From positions 1 to 40,257 of the forward strand of contig JAUYBL010000004.1 of assembly GCA_030693065.1 (NCBI GenBank): a DNA stretch of 40,257 nt. Direction: 5' to 3'. Under the pieces are notes generated by a model that was not told the DNA's origin, ran no database searches, and was given only the letters and a program-made list of their open reading frames with translations. The stretch is from Methylococcaceae bacterium. GTDB lineage: Bacteria > Pseudomonadota > Gammaproteobacteria > Methylococcales > Methylomonadaceae. Below, one piece after another: positions 7,698 to 16,704 of this stretch (within the stretch, counting starts at the first letter, position 1; every line of letters begins with the position of its first letter). Both the position numbers and the translations under genes were made by a program.

Positions 7698-8562
7698 AGC
7701 TATTTTCTTTATATTTGCATTTTTTGTAACCAGCGCCTTTGCCGATGAAGTTGATAATCGCAAAGCGCTGAGATTGACAGCCCCACAACGCCATCATGTG
7801 CTGACCGAAATGCGCGAGTTATTAGCAGGCACGCAAAATATTTTATCGGCACTTGCCAAAGACGATATGGCGGCGGTCGCTGAATATTCGCGTGCATTGG
7901 GGTTTGATATGAAGCACAAAGCCGAAAATCCGCTTCATGAGGTATTGCCTAAAGAATTCATGCAGTTAGGCATGTCAATGCATAAAGACTTTGACCTGAT
8001 TGCCGCTGACGCAGAATCATTAAAAGATCCTAAACACACCTTGCAGCAAATGAGCGCGACGATGAGCAAATGCACCGCCTGCCATGCGTCTTATCAAATA
8101 ACCAGCAACGTAACACAAGCTAATGAAGTGCGACTTGATGAAGTCGCACAACGCGGCAGCCATGTGATGCCTTTTAATTTAGAGCAAACCACGCATATTT
8201 TTTCCAAAACAGATACGGGCGGTGTGCAGCAAGTGATCGTTAAGGACAAAGCCAATAACGAGCAAATTAAATTAATTCGTGAGCATCTATCGAAAATCTC
8301 CCATGAATTTATACAAGGCGATTTTTCCAACCCCGCAAAAATCCACGGCGACACCATGCCCGGCTTAGCCGAATTAAAAAAAGCCAAACAGGGGGATATT
8401 AAAATTGACTATAAAGAACTGGCTGATGGCGGCCAAATTACCTATTCGGCCAGCCAACCAACATTGATTGCCGCTATTCATCAGTGGTTTGATGCGCAAT
8501 TATCCGATCATGCCCGCCATGCTATGCCAGGGCATGCTGGTCATTCCATGCACAAACACTGA
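7690..8562 (+). CDS. c-type cytochrome (c556-like) fused to a C-terminal domain of unknown function
   Basis: 290 residues with a signal peptide (MNKAIFFIFAFFVTSAFA). Residues about 25-140 form a helical bundle ending in the heme motif CTACH (128-132), the layout of cytochrome c'/c556 (PF01322-like). Residues about 160-275 (MPFNLEQTTHIFSKTDTGG, FSNPAKIHGDTMPGLAEL, ITYSASQPTLIAAIHQWFD) resemble a stand-alone bacterial domain often mislabelled aspartate carbamoyltransferase; this is recognition from memory. The tail is His/Met rich (HARHAMPGHAGHSMHKH) and may bind metal. The start codon lies inside the end of the peroxidase gene (8-nt overlap), indicating translational coupling. Confidence 0.8.
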   Translation: MNKAIFFIFAFFVTSAFADEVDNRKALRLTAPQRHHVLTEMRELLAGTQNILSALAKDDMAAVAEYSRALGFDMKHKAENPLHEVLPKEFMQLGMSMHKDFDLIAADAESLKDPKHTLQQMSATMSKCTACHASYQITSNVTQANEVRLDEVAQRGSHVMPFNLEQTTHIFSKTDTGGVQQVIVKDKANNEQIKLIREHLSKISHEFIQGDFSNPAKIHGDTMPGLAELKKAKQGDIKIDYKELADGGQITYSASQPTLIAAIHQWFDAQLSDHARHAMPGHAGHSMHKH

Positions 8563-8564
8563 AC

Positions 8565-8732
8565 AACCAAAGTTTATTTACCACGCAGCCTTACAGTGAA
8601 AATGTAAACTGGATTGTGTTAAAAACGATTTTTGAAGCATCGCCCGAACAAATCAAAGCTATTAACAAGATTGAAGGTAATAACGCCAGACATTTTGCAC
8701 TTAAAAATGACCGGACTATCGCAGTCAATTAA
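8565..8732 (+). pseudogene. Possible 3' remnant of a hydrolase-like gene
   Basis: One frame stays open from the end of the cytochrome gene to a TAA at 8730-8732 and reads as a plausible protein C-terminus (SENVNWIVLKTIFEASPEQI, then NNARHFALKND). The pattern recalls the last helix of amidohydrolase-2-type enzymes, where a conserved N-A-x-x-x-F ends the domain. There is no start codon or N-terminal part, so I read it as a gene tail left by a deletion. The family assignment is tentative. Confidence 0.35.
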
Positions 8733-8811
8733 CTGCGTAGATTCCGTATTAACTGTCGGCTAGTCATTTTTAATCCAACAAATTTTTTTAGCCACAAAAA
8801 TTGAGGTTTTT

Positions 8812-9195
8812 ATGTATTACATTGTTGAAACAGATAAATCATTTGACCAAGCATCGGCAGACCTGGAGTCAGCTGTTAAAAGTCATGGCTATGGGGTGTT
8901 GCATATTCATGACTTGGGCGGAACGTTACGCAGCAAAGGACTAGCGTTTGCAAACGAATGCAAGATTTTTGAAGTCTGTAATCCAAGTCAGGCCGCAAAA
9001 GTGTTGTCCATCGATATGCGCCTGAATATGGCGTTGCCTTGTCGCATTTCGGTATTTACTGAACAAGGCAAAACCAAGATTGGCCTTATCAAACCGGCGC
9101 AGATGCTTTCGGCACTCTCTCAGGATCCGGTATTAGCCGAAGTTGCTAAAGAGGTTGAAGAAAAAACCATGCTGATGGTTAACGAGGCTAAGTGA
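8812..9195 (+). CDS. DUF302 family protein
   Basis: 127 residues, with GAGG upstream of the ATG. The fold signature of DUF302 is visible: an N-terminal YYIVETDKSFDQASADLESAVKS strand-helix, GYGVLHIHDL, CKIFEVCNPSQAAKVLSID and LPCRISVFTEQGKTKIGLIKP. These are small alpha/beta proteins, often found near redox or thiosulfate-related genes, with no proven activity. Without a signal peptide it should be cytoplasmic. It stands alone between a decayed gene tail and the convergent tsaC gene. Confidence 0.85.
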   Translation: MYYIVETDKSFDQASADLESAVKSHGYGVLHIHDLGGTLRSKGLAFANECKIFEVCNPSQAAKVLSIDMRLNMALPCRISVFTEQGKTKIGLIKPAQMLSALSQDPVLAEVAKEVEEKTMLMVNEAK

Positions 9196-9315
9196 GTATT
9201 TGGGCTTTCGAGTCGTTGAAATTATTAAATTTCATCTGCCAAGCTTTAAATAGACTGAGCAAATCATCTCGAGATCGATCAACAAGCTGCAACAATCGTT
9301 GCACAAGGAATGTGA

Positions 9316-10317
9316 TCAGGCAGAAGTCGCTTTTCTTAAGCGATCATTGATTGCCTGCCAGGGTTCGGTTTGTAACGGCTGTTCCACCACAATCAAATCT
9401 AATTGCAAACTATCCAACTCGCGTAAAGCGGCATAAAACCGCTGTGCATAGGCAGCGGCTTGTTGAGGTAAACGTAATACACGCAGTTGACTGGTTGGGG
9501 ATATTTCCAACTGACAGCTCAGCAGTCCACACGTTTTACCACTGGTTTGTAGCAGTCTGATTTTGTCCGGCAATTGTTCTACTCGGCAAAGCATGGCGGG
9601 CGTGCTTGGGGCATAATGGACTTCCATCATGCCTGGAGCTCGGTTTTCTGTCGGTTTTGAGGGGGTTGAAATATTAATGTAGGTTTTTAAAATGTCCGCA
9701 ATTTCCTGGCTGGTAATTTGGCCGGGCCTGAGCAATCTAGGCATATCGCCGCTTAAATCAATAATGGTTGATTCCACACCGACCTGACAGGCGCCGCCAT
9801 CAAGTATCATACCCACGCTATTGCCTAACTCCTCATAGACATGCGACGCTTGAGTCGGGCTGATGCGGCAAAATCGGTTGGCAGATGGTGCAGCAATGCC
9901 ACCGCCAAAGCTTTTTAACAAAGCCAGCGCCACCGGATGATTAGGTATACGTATACCCACGGTTTGCTGTCCACCGGTAACGGCCAAGGATACTTGTGGC
10001 TGTTTGTTCAATATCATCGTCAACGGACCCGGCCATAAATGAGCCGCCAGTTTTAGTGCCGTCTCAGGCACTGTGCTTGCCCAATCACCAAGGCTGTCAA
10101 TATCAGCGATATGCACAATTAAGGGATGATCGGCAGGTCGACCTTTGGCTTTAAATATACTCGCTACCGCATCGGGATTACTGGCATCAGCGCCTAGGCC
10201 GTAAACCGTCTCTGTTGGAAAAGCCACCAGACGGCCTTGCCTTAATAAATCAGCCGCATAGCCAATGGCCTTAGCATCCGCAACAACCGTAACTGGATTC
10301 ATAGTATTTTTAATCAA
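9316..10317 (-). CDS. L-threonylcarbamoyladenylate synthase (Sua5/TsaC type)
   Basis: 333 residues with two parts. The N-terminal YrdC domain (about 10-195) shows LRQGRLVAFPTETVYGLGADA, KGRPADHPLIVHI, LWPGPLTMIL and GIAAPSANRFCRISPT. A C-terminal Sua5 domain begins after the linker RAPGMMEVHYAPSTPA, so this is the long Sua5 form. It makes threonylcarbamoyl-AMP from threonine, bicarbonate and ATP for the t6A37 modification of ANN-decoding tRNAs, in the cytoplasm. The gene stands alone; the TetR gene lies 83 bp upstream on the same strand. Confidence 0.93.
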   Translation of the reverse strand: MIKNTMNPVTVVADAKAIGYAADLLRQGRLVAFPTETVYGLGADASNPDAVASIFKAKGRPADHPLIVHIADIDSLGDWASTVPETALKLAAHLWPGPLTMILNKQPQVSLAVTGGQQTVGIRIPNHPVALALLKSFGGGIAAPSANRFCRISPTQASHVYEELGNSVGMILDGGACQVGVESTIIDLSGDMPRLLRPGQITSQEIADILKTYINISTPSKPTENRAPGMMEVHYAPSTPAMLCRVEQLPDKIRLLQTSGKTCGLLSCQLEISPTSQLRVLRLPQQAAAYAQRFYAALRELDSLQLDLIVVEQPLQTEPWQAINDRLRKATSA

Positions 10318-10400
10318 ACAGAGAGTACTACTTTAATTAATTCATCATCCGAGTTAGCCGACCCGCCATTAACTAAAGGCTTTAAACCGCATTTTTTGTA

Positions 10401-11087
10401 TTACAAACAGCTAGGCCTTTTTATACTGGAAAAAACCAAATCTTCCAGGAACCTTACAATGTCTGCTTCATCCTTATTGTCGGCAAAGTCAGTGAGTGAA
10501 GGTAAATTGTTCATAAAAAAATTCTGGAAATGCGCCATTTCAATAATGGTAGATGCCAAGGATTTTGGATATTGATAGTTTGGGCTGCACTCCAAAATCA
10601 TCTTTCCAATAATGGCGCAAAGGTCTTTATACGGTTTAAACAGCTGGTCTTTATTATCTTCAGAGACGCGCTTGGTCAGATAGGCTTTGGTACCTTCTGT
10701 AATAATGATTTGATGAAGGATGCTTTCATCCACATGACGGGTGTTGGTATCGTCCTCTATTGTGGTCGCCAGTAATTTAATCACCATTTTGAGCTTAACC
10801 ATGGGGTCTTGGATATTGTTAGTTTGGAAAATAACCTGGTATTCAAGCCAGCTCCAATACCAGGCAGTTAGATAGATCAGCAACCTGTGCTTGTTTTCAA
10901 AATACCGGTAAATTCCGGCTTCAGTCGAACCAATATCTATGGCCAGTTTTTTAAAGGTAAAGGCCTCAAAACCATTTTTATAAATTAACTGAATGCTTTC
11001 CTGAATGATTTTTTTGCCCAGTTCGGATTGTTCCGGATCCCTGAGAAATAATTTCTCATTCATTTTAATTTGTAACTGTATGTCCAT
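10401..11087 (-). CDS. TetR-family transcriptional regulator
   Basis: 228 residues. The N-terminal helix-turn-helix (KKIIQESIQLIYKNGFEAFTFKKLAIDIGSTEAGIYRYFENKHRLL, about residues 25-70) is the classic TetR DNA-binding domain. The remainder is a helical ligand domain without a recognisable subfamily. It is divergent from the SulP/carbonic anhydrase/cysDN unit, and a perfect 13-bp palindrome lies in the shared upstream region, so it most likely controls itself and that unit. The ligand is unknown. Confidence 0.85.
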   Translation of the reverse strand: MDIQLQIKMNEKLFLRDPEQSELGKKIIQESIQLIYKNGFEAFTFKKLAIDIGSTEAGIYRYFENKHRLLIYLTAWYWSWLEYQVIFQTNNIQDPMVKLKMVIKLLATTIEDDTNTRHVDESILHQIIITEGTKAYLTKRVSEDNKDQLFKPYKDLCAIIGKMILECSPNYQYPKSLASTIIEMAHFQNFFMNNLPSLTDFADNKDEADIVRFLEDLVFSSIKRPSCL

Positions 11088-11193
11088 AGTTCACTGGATT
11101 TAGTGTTTTATCTTAATTTAAGGCATTAAAGCGATTGTTTTAACAGGAACTAAGGTATGTCCGTGTAAAAAATCATAACAGAGAGTATTGCAA

Positions 11194-11224
11194 CCTGCAA
11201 AGATAGTGTTACTATCTTTGCAGG
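11194..11224. promoter_or_regulatory. Perfect palindrome, candidate TetR operator
   Basis: CCTGCAAAGATAG (11194-11206) and CTATCTTTGCAGG (11212-11224) are perfect inverted repeats around TGTTA. It lies 107 bp from the tetR start and 43 bp from the SulP start. No U-tract follows, so an operator fits better than a terminator; a leader hairpin is possible. Confidence 0.5.
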
Positions 11225-11266
11225 GATGTTTACTATTTACGCCTTTATAACTAAAAGGGAAAGAGT

Positions 11267-12817
11267 ATGGATGTAAAAACATTGTTTAAAGAACTCAAAA
11301 ACGACCTGCCTGCCAGTATTGTCGTGTTTTTTGTGGCACTTCCCTTATGCCTGGGCATTGCACTGGCATCCGGTGCGCCTTTGTTCGCCGGCATCATAGC
11401 AGGCATCGTCGGCGGCATTGTCGTGGGTAGTGCCAGCGGTTCACCGCTGGGGGTTAGCGGCCCTGCTGCCGGGTTAGCCGTCATTGTAATAACCGCTATT
11501 GAAACGCTGGGTTCCTGGTCGGCTTTTTTATTAGCCGTAGTGCTGGCCGGCATAATCCAGCTCATCCTGGGCTTCGCCAAGGCCGGCTTTATCGCCTATT
11601 TTTTTCCTTCCTCAGTCATTAAAGGCATGCTGACCGGCATCGGCCTGCTGATTATCTTAAAACAAATTCCCCATGCTTTAGGCTACGACAAAGACGCAGA
11701 AGGTGACCTTTCGTTCTTTCAAATGGACGGGGAAAATACCTTATCATCCATTGCCAGTGCTTTTGATGCGGTTACGCAGGGCGCTGCACTGATTGCAATC
11801 ATATCCATAATCATATTGATAGTATGGGAGTTGCTATTAATAAAAAAACACAAACTGTTCCAATTAATTCAAGGTCCGATTGTGGTCGTTTTTGTTGGCA
11901 TTCTGATGGATTATTTTTACCAGAATGGGCTGTTAAATTTTAGCCTGGCTGAAAATCATTTAGTAAATCTTCCGGTGGCAAATAGTTTTGTAGGGTTTGT
12001 CGGCCAATTTACTTTTCCCGATTTTTCGGCAGTAACCCATATTGAAGTTTGGAAAGCAGCGGTTGTCATGGCGATTGTAGCCAGCCTGGAAACGCTGTTA
12101 TGCGTAGAGGCAACCGACAAGCTTGACCCATATAAAAGAGTGACTCCTACTAATCGTGAATTGAAGGCGCAAGGATTGGGCAATATCGTCTCAGGCCTGA
12201 TTGGCGGGTTACCCATCACTCAAGTGATTGTGCGCAGTTCGGCCAACATTGCCTTTGGCGGCAAAACCAAACTGTCGGCAATTCTGCATGGCATCTTCTT
12301 ATTAATCAGCGCGATGGCCATTGCCAGTTTACTAAATATGATCCCGCTGGCCAGCTTGGCGGCTATCTTGATTATGGTGGGCTATAAGCTGGCTAAACCG
12401 GCGTTGTTTAAACAAATGTACCAATTGGGCTGGGAGCAGTTTGTGCCTTTTGTGGCGACTGTTATTGGCATATTGGCAACTGATTTACTGAAAGGCATTG
12501 CTATCGGCATGGTGTTCGGCATTTTTTATACCTTGCGCCATAGCTACCTCAATGCTTATTCCATGAACGATGCAATCACTCGAGCGGATGGGTTCGAAGT
12601 ACACCATATTGTCTTGGCGGAAGAAGTTTCTTTCTTCAATAAGGCCAGCATCATACAGGCTTTGGAGGCTATCCCAAGAGATTCAAAAGTGATTATTGAT
12701 TGTACCAACTCGAAATCCATTGACTACGATGTGGCTGAATTCATACAAAATTATAGAAGTAGTGCAACACTGAAAAACATAGTCGTTAAAACGATTAAGT
12801 TTGTTGAACCGGCTTAA
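11267..12817 (+). CDS. SulP family anion transporter (sulfate or bicarbonate)
   Basis: 516 residues with about 12 hydrophobic segments and a short C-terminal STAS-like domain (about 435-510; KVIIDCTNSKSIDYDVAEFI). SulP signatures are seen: DLPASIVVFFVALPLCLGIALASGAP near the N-terminus, GVSGPAAGLAVIVITAI, and the ASLETLLCVEATDKLDP segment. It is an inner-membrane transporter of the SLC26/SulP family, which carries sulfate, bicarbonate or related anions, usually by sodium symport or exchange. The adjacent carbonic anhydrase favours bicarbonate and the following cysDN favours sulfate; the sequence does not decide. Confidence 0.9.
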   Translation: MDVKTLFKELKNDLPASIVVFFVALPLCLGIALASGAPLFAGIIAGIVGGIVVGSASGSPLGVSGPAAGLAVIVITAIETLGSWSAFLLAVVLAGIIQLILGFAKAGFIAYFFPSSVIKGMLTGIGLLIILKQIPHALGYDKDAEGDLSFFQMDGENTLSSIASAFDAVTQGAALIAIISIIILIVWELLLIKKHKLFQLIQGPIVVVFVGILMDYFYQNGLLNFSLAENHLVNLPVANSFVGFVGQFTFPDFSAVTHIEVWKAAVVMAIVASLETLLCVEATDKLDPYKRVTPTNRELKAQGLGNIVSGLIGGLPITQVIVRSSANIAFGGKTKLSAILHGIFLLISAMAIASLLNMIPLASLAAILIMVGYKLAKPALFKQMYQLGWEQFVPFVATVIGILATDLLKGIAIGMVFGIFYTLRHSYLNAYSMNDAITRADGFEVHHIVLAEEVSFFNKASIIQALEAIPRDSKVIIDCTNSKSIDYDVAEFIQNYRSSATLKNIVVKTIKFVEPA

Positions 12818-12843
12818 AACATAATTAATTCCTGGGATAAAAA

Positions 12844-13518
12844 ATGAAAACTTTGACTAAAGAAATGCAAGCCGCCATCACTCCCGCAATGGCATTGGAC
12901 TTATTAAAAGAAGGCAATAAACGCTTTGTCAATAACCTCAAGGCGCACCGTAACCTGCTAGAACAAGCCAATGAAACCTCCGACGGGCAACATCCGTTTG
13001 CGGTTATTTTAAGCTGCATAGACTCCCGCACCTCGGTTGAACTGATTTTTGACCAAGGCTTGGGCGACGTGTTTAGTGTGCGTGTTGCTGGCAATATTAT
13101 TAACGAAGATATTCTTGGCAGCATGGAGTTTGCCTGCAAAGTAGCAGGCTCCAAAATGATCGTGATATTAGGCCATACCAAATGCGGAGCGATTAAAGGC
13201 GCTTGTGACCATATCGAAATGGGTAATCTCACGGCATTGCTAAGCAAAATTCAGCCCGCTGTATTTAATGAAAAAACCGAAACCGAAAATCGGCATTCAG
13301 GCAACGATAAATTTGTGGAAAAAGTTGCCACCATCAATGTAAAGCGGACGGTACAGGCCATTCTGGAGCGCAGCCCGATTTTAAAAGAAATGATTGAAAC
13401 CGGTGCCATAGGGATTGTTGGCGGCACACACGTTATAACAACAGGTGAAGTCAGTTTTTATGAGGATACGTTGATTGTTAATAACGTAAATTCAATAAAT
13501 AGGAGATTTCCTGCGTGA
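12844..13518 (+). CDS. Beta-class carbonic anhydrase
   Basis: 224 residues. The zinc site is complete: Cys58 and Asp60-Arg62 in CIDSR, and His111/Cys114 in HTKCG. The family interconverts CO2 and bicarbonate in the cytoplasm. It starts 26 bp after the SulP gene and its TGA overlaps the GTG start of cysD, so it belongs to one operon. SulP and beta-carbonic anhydrase genes often pair for bicarbonate supply. A small damaged copy of the 3' part of such a gene lies at 22684-22779. Confidence 0.93.
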   Translation: MKTLTKEMQAAITPAMALDLLKEGNKRFVNNLKAHRNLLEQANETSDGQHPFAVILSCIDSRTSVELIFDQGLGDVFSVRVAGNIINEDILGSMEFACKVAGSKMIVILGHTKCGAIKGACDHIEMGNLTALLSKIQPAVFNEKTETENRHSGNDKFVEKVATINVKRTVQAILERSPILKEMIETGAIGIVGGTHVITTGEVSFYEDTLIVNNVNSINRRFPA

Positions 13519-14423
13519 CTTCATATCATTTGACTCATCTAAAACAACTTGAAGCGGAAAGCATCCACATCATCCGCGAGGTAGCCGCAGAGTTCGAGCG
13601 ACCGGTGATGCTCTATTCCGTCGGCAAAGATTCCGCCGTCATGTTGCAACTGGCGCTGAAAGCATTCTTTCCTGGCAAGCCGCCATTTCCGCTGCTGCAC
13701 GTCGACACCACCTGGAAATTCCGGGAAATGATTGAGTTTCGCGACCAACTGGTACGCGATTTGGGATTGGAACTGATCGTCCACACCAACCAGGAAGGCG
13801 TGAGGAAAGGCGTAAACCCCTTTACCTATGGCAGCAAGCGCCATACCGACATTATGAAGACCGAGGCGCTTAAGCAGGCGCTGGATAAATATCGTTTCGA
13901 TGCAGCCTTCGGCGGCGCCCGGCGCGACGAGGAAAAATCCCGTGCCAAGGAACGCATCTATTCGTTTCGTGACAAAAACCACAGCTGGGACCCGAAAAAC
14001 CAGCGCCCCGAACTGTGGAATCTCTACAACGGCAAAATCGACAAGGATGAGTCGATCCGAGTATTTCCCCTATCCAACTGGACTGAACTGGACATCTGGC
14101 AATACATTCATCTGGAAAATATTCCCATTCCAAGATTGTATTTCGCCGAAGAGCGTCCCGTCGTTCAGCGGGACGGCACCTGGATTATGGTCGATGACGA
14201 GCGTATGCCGCTGGAACCGGACGAGAATCCTCAGATGAAAATGGTGCGCTTTCGTACCTTGGGCTGCTATCCATTAACCGGCGCTGTTGAATCTGCCGCC
14301 ACCACATTGCCGGAAATCATCCAGGAAATGCTATTGGCCACCACCTCAGAGCGACAAGGACGGATGATCGACCATGACCAATCCGGTTCGATGGAGCAGA
14401 AAAAGCGTGAAGGCTATTTTTGA
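13515..14423 (+). CDS. cysD: Sulfate adenylyltransferase subunit 2
   Basis: 302 residues. The PP-loop ATP site SVGKDS is at 35-40, followed by [18 protein letters not shown] and [22 protein letters not shown], all characteristic of CysD. With CysN it forms ATP sulfurylase, which makes APS from sulfate and ATP in cytoplasmic sulfate activation. Start is GTG at 13515, overlapping the carbonic anhydrase stop by four bases with AGGAG upstream. The gene is richer in GC-ending codons than the carbonic anhydrase just before it. A 138-bp repeat separates it from cysN. Confidence 0.95.
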   Translation: MTSYHLTHLKQLEAESIHIIREVAAEFERPVMLYSVGKDSAVMLQLALKAFFPGKPPFPLLHVDTTWKFREMIEFRDQLVRDLGLELIVHTNQEGVRKGVNPFTYGSKRHTDIMKTEALKQALDKYRFDAAFGGARRDEEKSRAKERIYSFRDKNHSWDPKNQRPELWNLYNGKIDKDESIRVFPLSNWTELDIWQYIHLENIPIPRLYFAEERPVVQRDGTWIMVDDERMPLEPDENPQMKMVRFRTLGCYPLTGAVESAATTLPEIIQEMLLATTSERQGRMIDHDQSGSMEQKKREGYF

Positions 14424-14430
14424 TACTTTT

Positions 14431-14568
14431 GGGAACCTCGAAAAACCTATTCCGATCATGGTTCGACAAGCTCACCATGAACGGAACTCATTGATTTGTA
14501 TAGGTCAGTTCGCATTTATGCACTATGGATACTGAGTTTATCGAAGTGCATGGTTTTTCGAGGTTCCC
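14431..14568. mobile_element. MITE-like family C, complete copy inside the cysDN operon
   Basis: Perfect 17-bp terminal inverted repeats: GGGAACCTCGAAAAACC at 14431-14447 and its complement at 14552-14568. Each end is flanked by TTTT, a possible 4-bp duplication but too simple to be certain. The 138-bp body includes TTCGACAAGCTCACCATGAACGG and has no ORF. A truncated relative lies at 209-300. It fills most of the 187-bp gap between cysD and cysN. Confidence 0.85.
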
Positions 14569-14610
14569 TTTTGTAACCCGACTGTTTATAACAAAAATAC
14601 TGAGAAAATC

Positions 14611-16236
14611 ATGTCTCACCAATCTGACCTCATTAGTACCGACATTAACGCCTACCTAGCCCAGCACGAAAGCAAGGAGCTGTTGCGCTTTTTAACCTGC
14701 GGTAATGTCGACGATGGCAAGAGCACATTAATCGGCCGCTTGCTGCACGACTCAAAAATGATTTACGAAGACCAACTGGCGGCGGTGCAAGCCGATAGCG
14801 TCAAATCCGGCACTACCGGCGCGGGCACAATTGACCTGGCTTTGCTGGTCGACGGTTTGCAGGCCGAGCGTGAGCAAGGCATCACTATCGATGTCGCTTA
14901 CCGTTATTTTTCGACTTCCAAACGCAAATTCATCATCGCCGATACACCGGGACATGAGCAATATACTCGCAACATGGCCACTGGCGCCTCGACCTGTGAT
15001 TTAGCGGTGATCCTGATAGACGCCCGTTATGGCGTGCAAACCCAAACCAAGCGTCATAGTTTTATCGTCTCGTTACTAGGTATCAAGCACATTATCGTCG
15101 CCATCAATAAAATGGATTTGGTCGGTTACAGCGACGAAACATTCCGCAAAATACAGGATGATTATTTAGCGTTTATCAACACATTGGATTTACACGATGT
15201 GCATTTTATTCCGATGTCGGCTTTGGATGGTGACAACGTTGTCAACCCAAGTGCCAACATGCCCTGGTTTACCGGCATGCCAATGATGGAGCGGCTCAAC
15301 AGCATCGAAATTGCCGATGATCACAACTTTTCCGACGCCCGATTTCCGGTGCAATACGTCAACCGCCCCAATCTGGATTTTCGCGGATTTTGCGGCACGG
15401 TTGCCTCCGGCGTGTTTCACAAAGGCGATCTGATTACCGCCTTGCCGTCCGGCAAATCCAGCAAAATCAAATCCATTGTCACTTATGACGGCGAGTTAGA
15501 TCTTGCGTTTGCTGCAATGGCGGTGACCTTAATACTGGAAGACGAAATAGACGTCAGCCGCGGCGACATGATTATCGGTAATCAAGCCAATTCAGCGACT
15601 GTGGCCGATAAATTCAAGGCCACCCTGGTCTGGATGACTGAGCAAGCAATGATGCCGGGGCGGCAATATGTGATCAAGCTGGGGACGTGTAGCGTCTCCG
15701 GCTCGGTATCGACGCTGCATCACCGCATCGACGTCAATACGCTGGAGCACCACGATGCCAGCGAGCTAAAACTTAACGAAATCGGCCACTGCACCGTTGC
15801 ACTGAATGCCCCGATGGTGTTTGACCCCTACCAACGCAACAAAGGCACGGGTGCATTCATCATGATCGACCGTCTCAGTAACGTTACGGTGGGCGCCGGT
15901 ATGATCACCGGTGACGCCAGCGAAGAACACTGGTCGCCGGTCACTGCACAAGATCGCGGCACCCGCTTTGCACAAACGGCGGCAATCATTGCCTTGAATG
16001 GCAGCAACACCCAACAAGTGGCTTACCACTTGGAACGCAAACTGTTCAATACCGGGCATGCCGTTACCATTCTGGAACAGAATAATGACGATTTACTAGC
16101 CGCAATCAAAAATGCCGGTTTGTTGTGCATATGCCTGGATGCTAAGTCGACGCTAGTTGATGCTGCGTTTAATGTCGACCAATATAGCGTTGATGATATT
16201 CATGCCGCGTTAAAGACGAACGGTTTAATTCACTGA
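14611..16236 (+). CDS. cysN: Sulfate adenylyltransferase subunit 1 (GTPase)
   Basis: 541 residues. An EF-Tu-like GTPase with the P-loop GNVDDGKST at 31-39, the G3 motif DTPGH, the G4 motif NKMD, and two C-terminal beta-barrel domains. A tail of about 110 residues follows in the position of an APS kinase domain but lacks a P-loop, so it is not an active CysC fusion; it recalls NodQ/CysNC architecture with a degenerate kinase part ([20 protein letters not shown] ... [16 protein letters not shown]). The enzyme couples GTP hydrolysis to APS synthesis with CysD. No separate cysC is seen in the window. Confidence 0.93.
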   Translation: MSHQSDLISTDINAYLAQHESKELLRFLTCGNVDDGKSTLIGRLLHDSKMIYEDQLAAVQADSVKSGTTGAGTIDLALLVDGLQAEREQGITIDVAYRYFSTSKRKFIIADTPGHEQYTRNMATGASTCDLAVILIDARYGVQTQTKRHSFIVSLLGIKHIIVAINKMDLVGYSDETFRKIQDDYLAFINTLDLHDVHFIPMSALDGDNVVNPSANMPWFTGMPMMERLNSIEIADDHNFSDARFPVQYVNRPNLDFRGFCGTVASGVFHKGDLITALPSGKSSKIKSIVTYDGELDLAFAAMAVTLILEDEIDVSRGDMIIGNQANSATVADKFKATLVWMTEQAMMPGRQYVIKLGTCSVSGSVSTLHHRIDVNTLEHHDASELKLNEIGHCTVALNAPMVFDPYQRNKGTGAFIMIDRLSNVTVGAGMITGDASEEHWSPVTAQDRGTRFAQTAAIIALNGSNTQQVAYHLERKLFNTGHAVTILEQNNDDLLAAIKNAGLLCICLDAKSTLVDAAFNVDQYSVDDIHAALKTNGLIH

Positions 16237-16264
16237 CCTCCCAACCACAAGCAGTTGATTTCTA

Positions 16265-16326
16265 ATGGCTAAACTTATTAACCGGGGATTATTTGTGACC
16301 GGTACTGATACCGGCGTTGGCAAGAC
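16265..16326 (+). pseudogene. bioD: 5' fragment of dethiobiotin synthetase gene
   Basis: The ATG at 16265 begins a BioD-like N-terminus, ending in the nucleotide loop FVTGTDTGVGKT, and then loses similarity around 16326. Only about 20 codons remain of a gene that normally has over 200. The reading changes abruptly into a murF fragment. bioA is intact at 21196, so bioD may exist elsewhere in the genome or be lost. Confidence 0.7.
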
Positions 16327-16581
16327 GACGCAGACACCTGGCACGCCTGGGCCGATCAGGCCGCGCGCGCAGCGGGCGTCGTGGAGCTTTTCGCGTTAGG
16401 CGATCTGGCACGCCTTGCTGCAGAAAGTTTTGGGGAAGGCGCTCATCATTCAGCTGACGAGCGCGCTTTGGTGGAAACCTTGCTTTCACGGCTTAAGTAA
16501 GGCGTGAATATCTTGGTTAAGGAGTCGCGTTGCATGGCGATGGAAAGAGTTGTCACGGCACTTTTGTATCATAAACACTAG
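16327..16581 (+). pseudogene. murF: 3' fragment of murF (UDP-MurNAc-tripeptide:D-Ala-D-Ala ligase)
   Basis: A frame different from that of bioD reads a MurF-like C-terminus: a DADTWHAWADQAARAAGV helix, LFALGDLARLAAESFGEGA, an in-frame TAA at 16498-16500, then GVNILVKESRCMAMERVV before TAG at 16579-16581. The segment matches the MurF VLVKGSR...MERVV signature. It is GC-rich relative to its surroundings. Lacking the N-terminal and ATP-binding domains and carrying a stop, it cannot make a ligase. Confidence 0.7.
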
Positions 16582-16704
16582 CCTTTGCCTTTGTGCCGCA
16601 TCGGGAACAGTTTGGTCTTCTCTATCTGCCTTATGCTTTACTTTTTATGATTTTTTGCGATCGTCTCATTAATCCGTTAAATGCCAAATTGCGAGGAAAA
16701 CATC

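Noticed and set aside
11194-11224. Palindrome as an intrinsic terminator of the TetR gene
   Set aside because: It is upstream of the TetR start, not downstream of its stop, and lacks a U-tract on either strand.
14611-16236. CysNC fusion with active APS kinase
   Set aside because: The C-terminal tail has no P-loop, so APS kinase activity is not supported.
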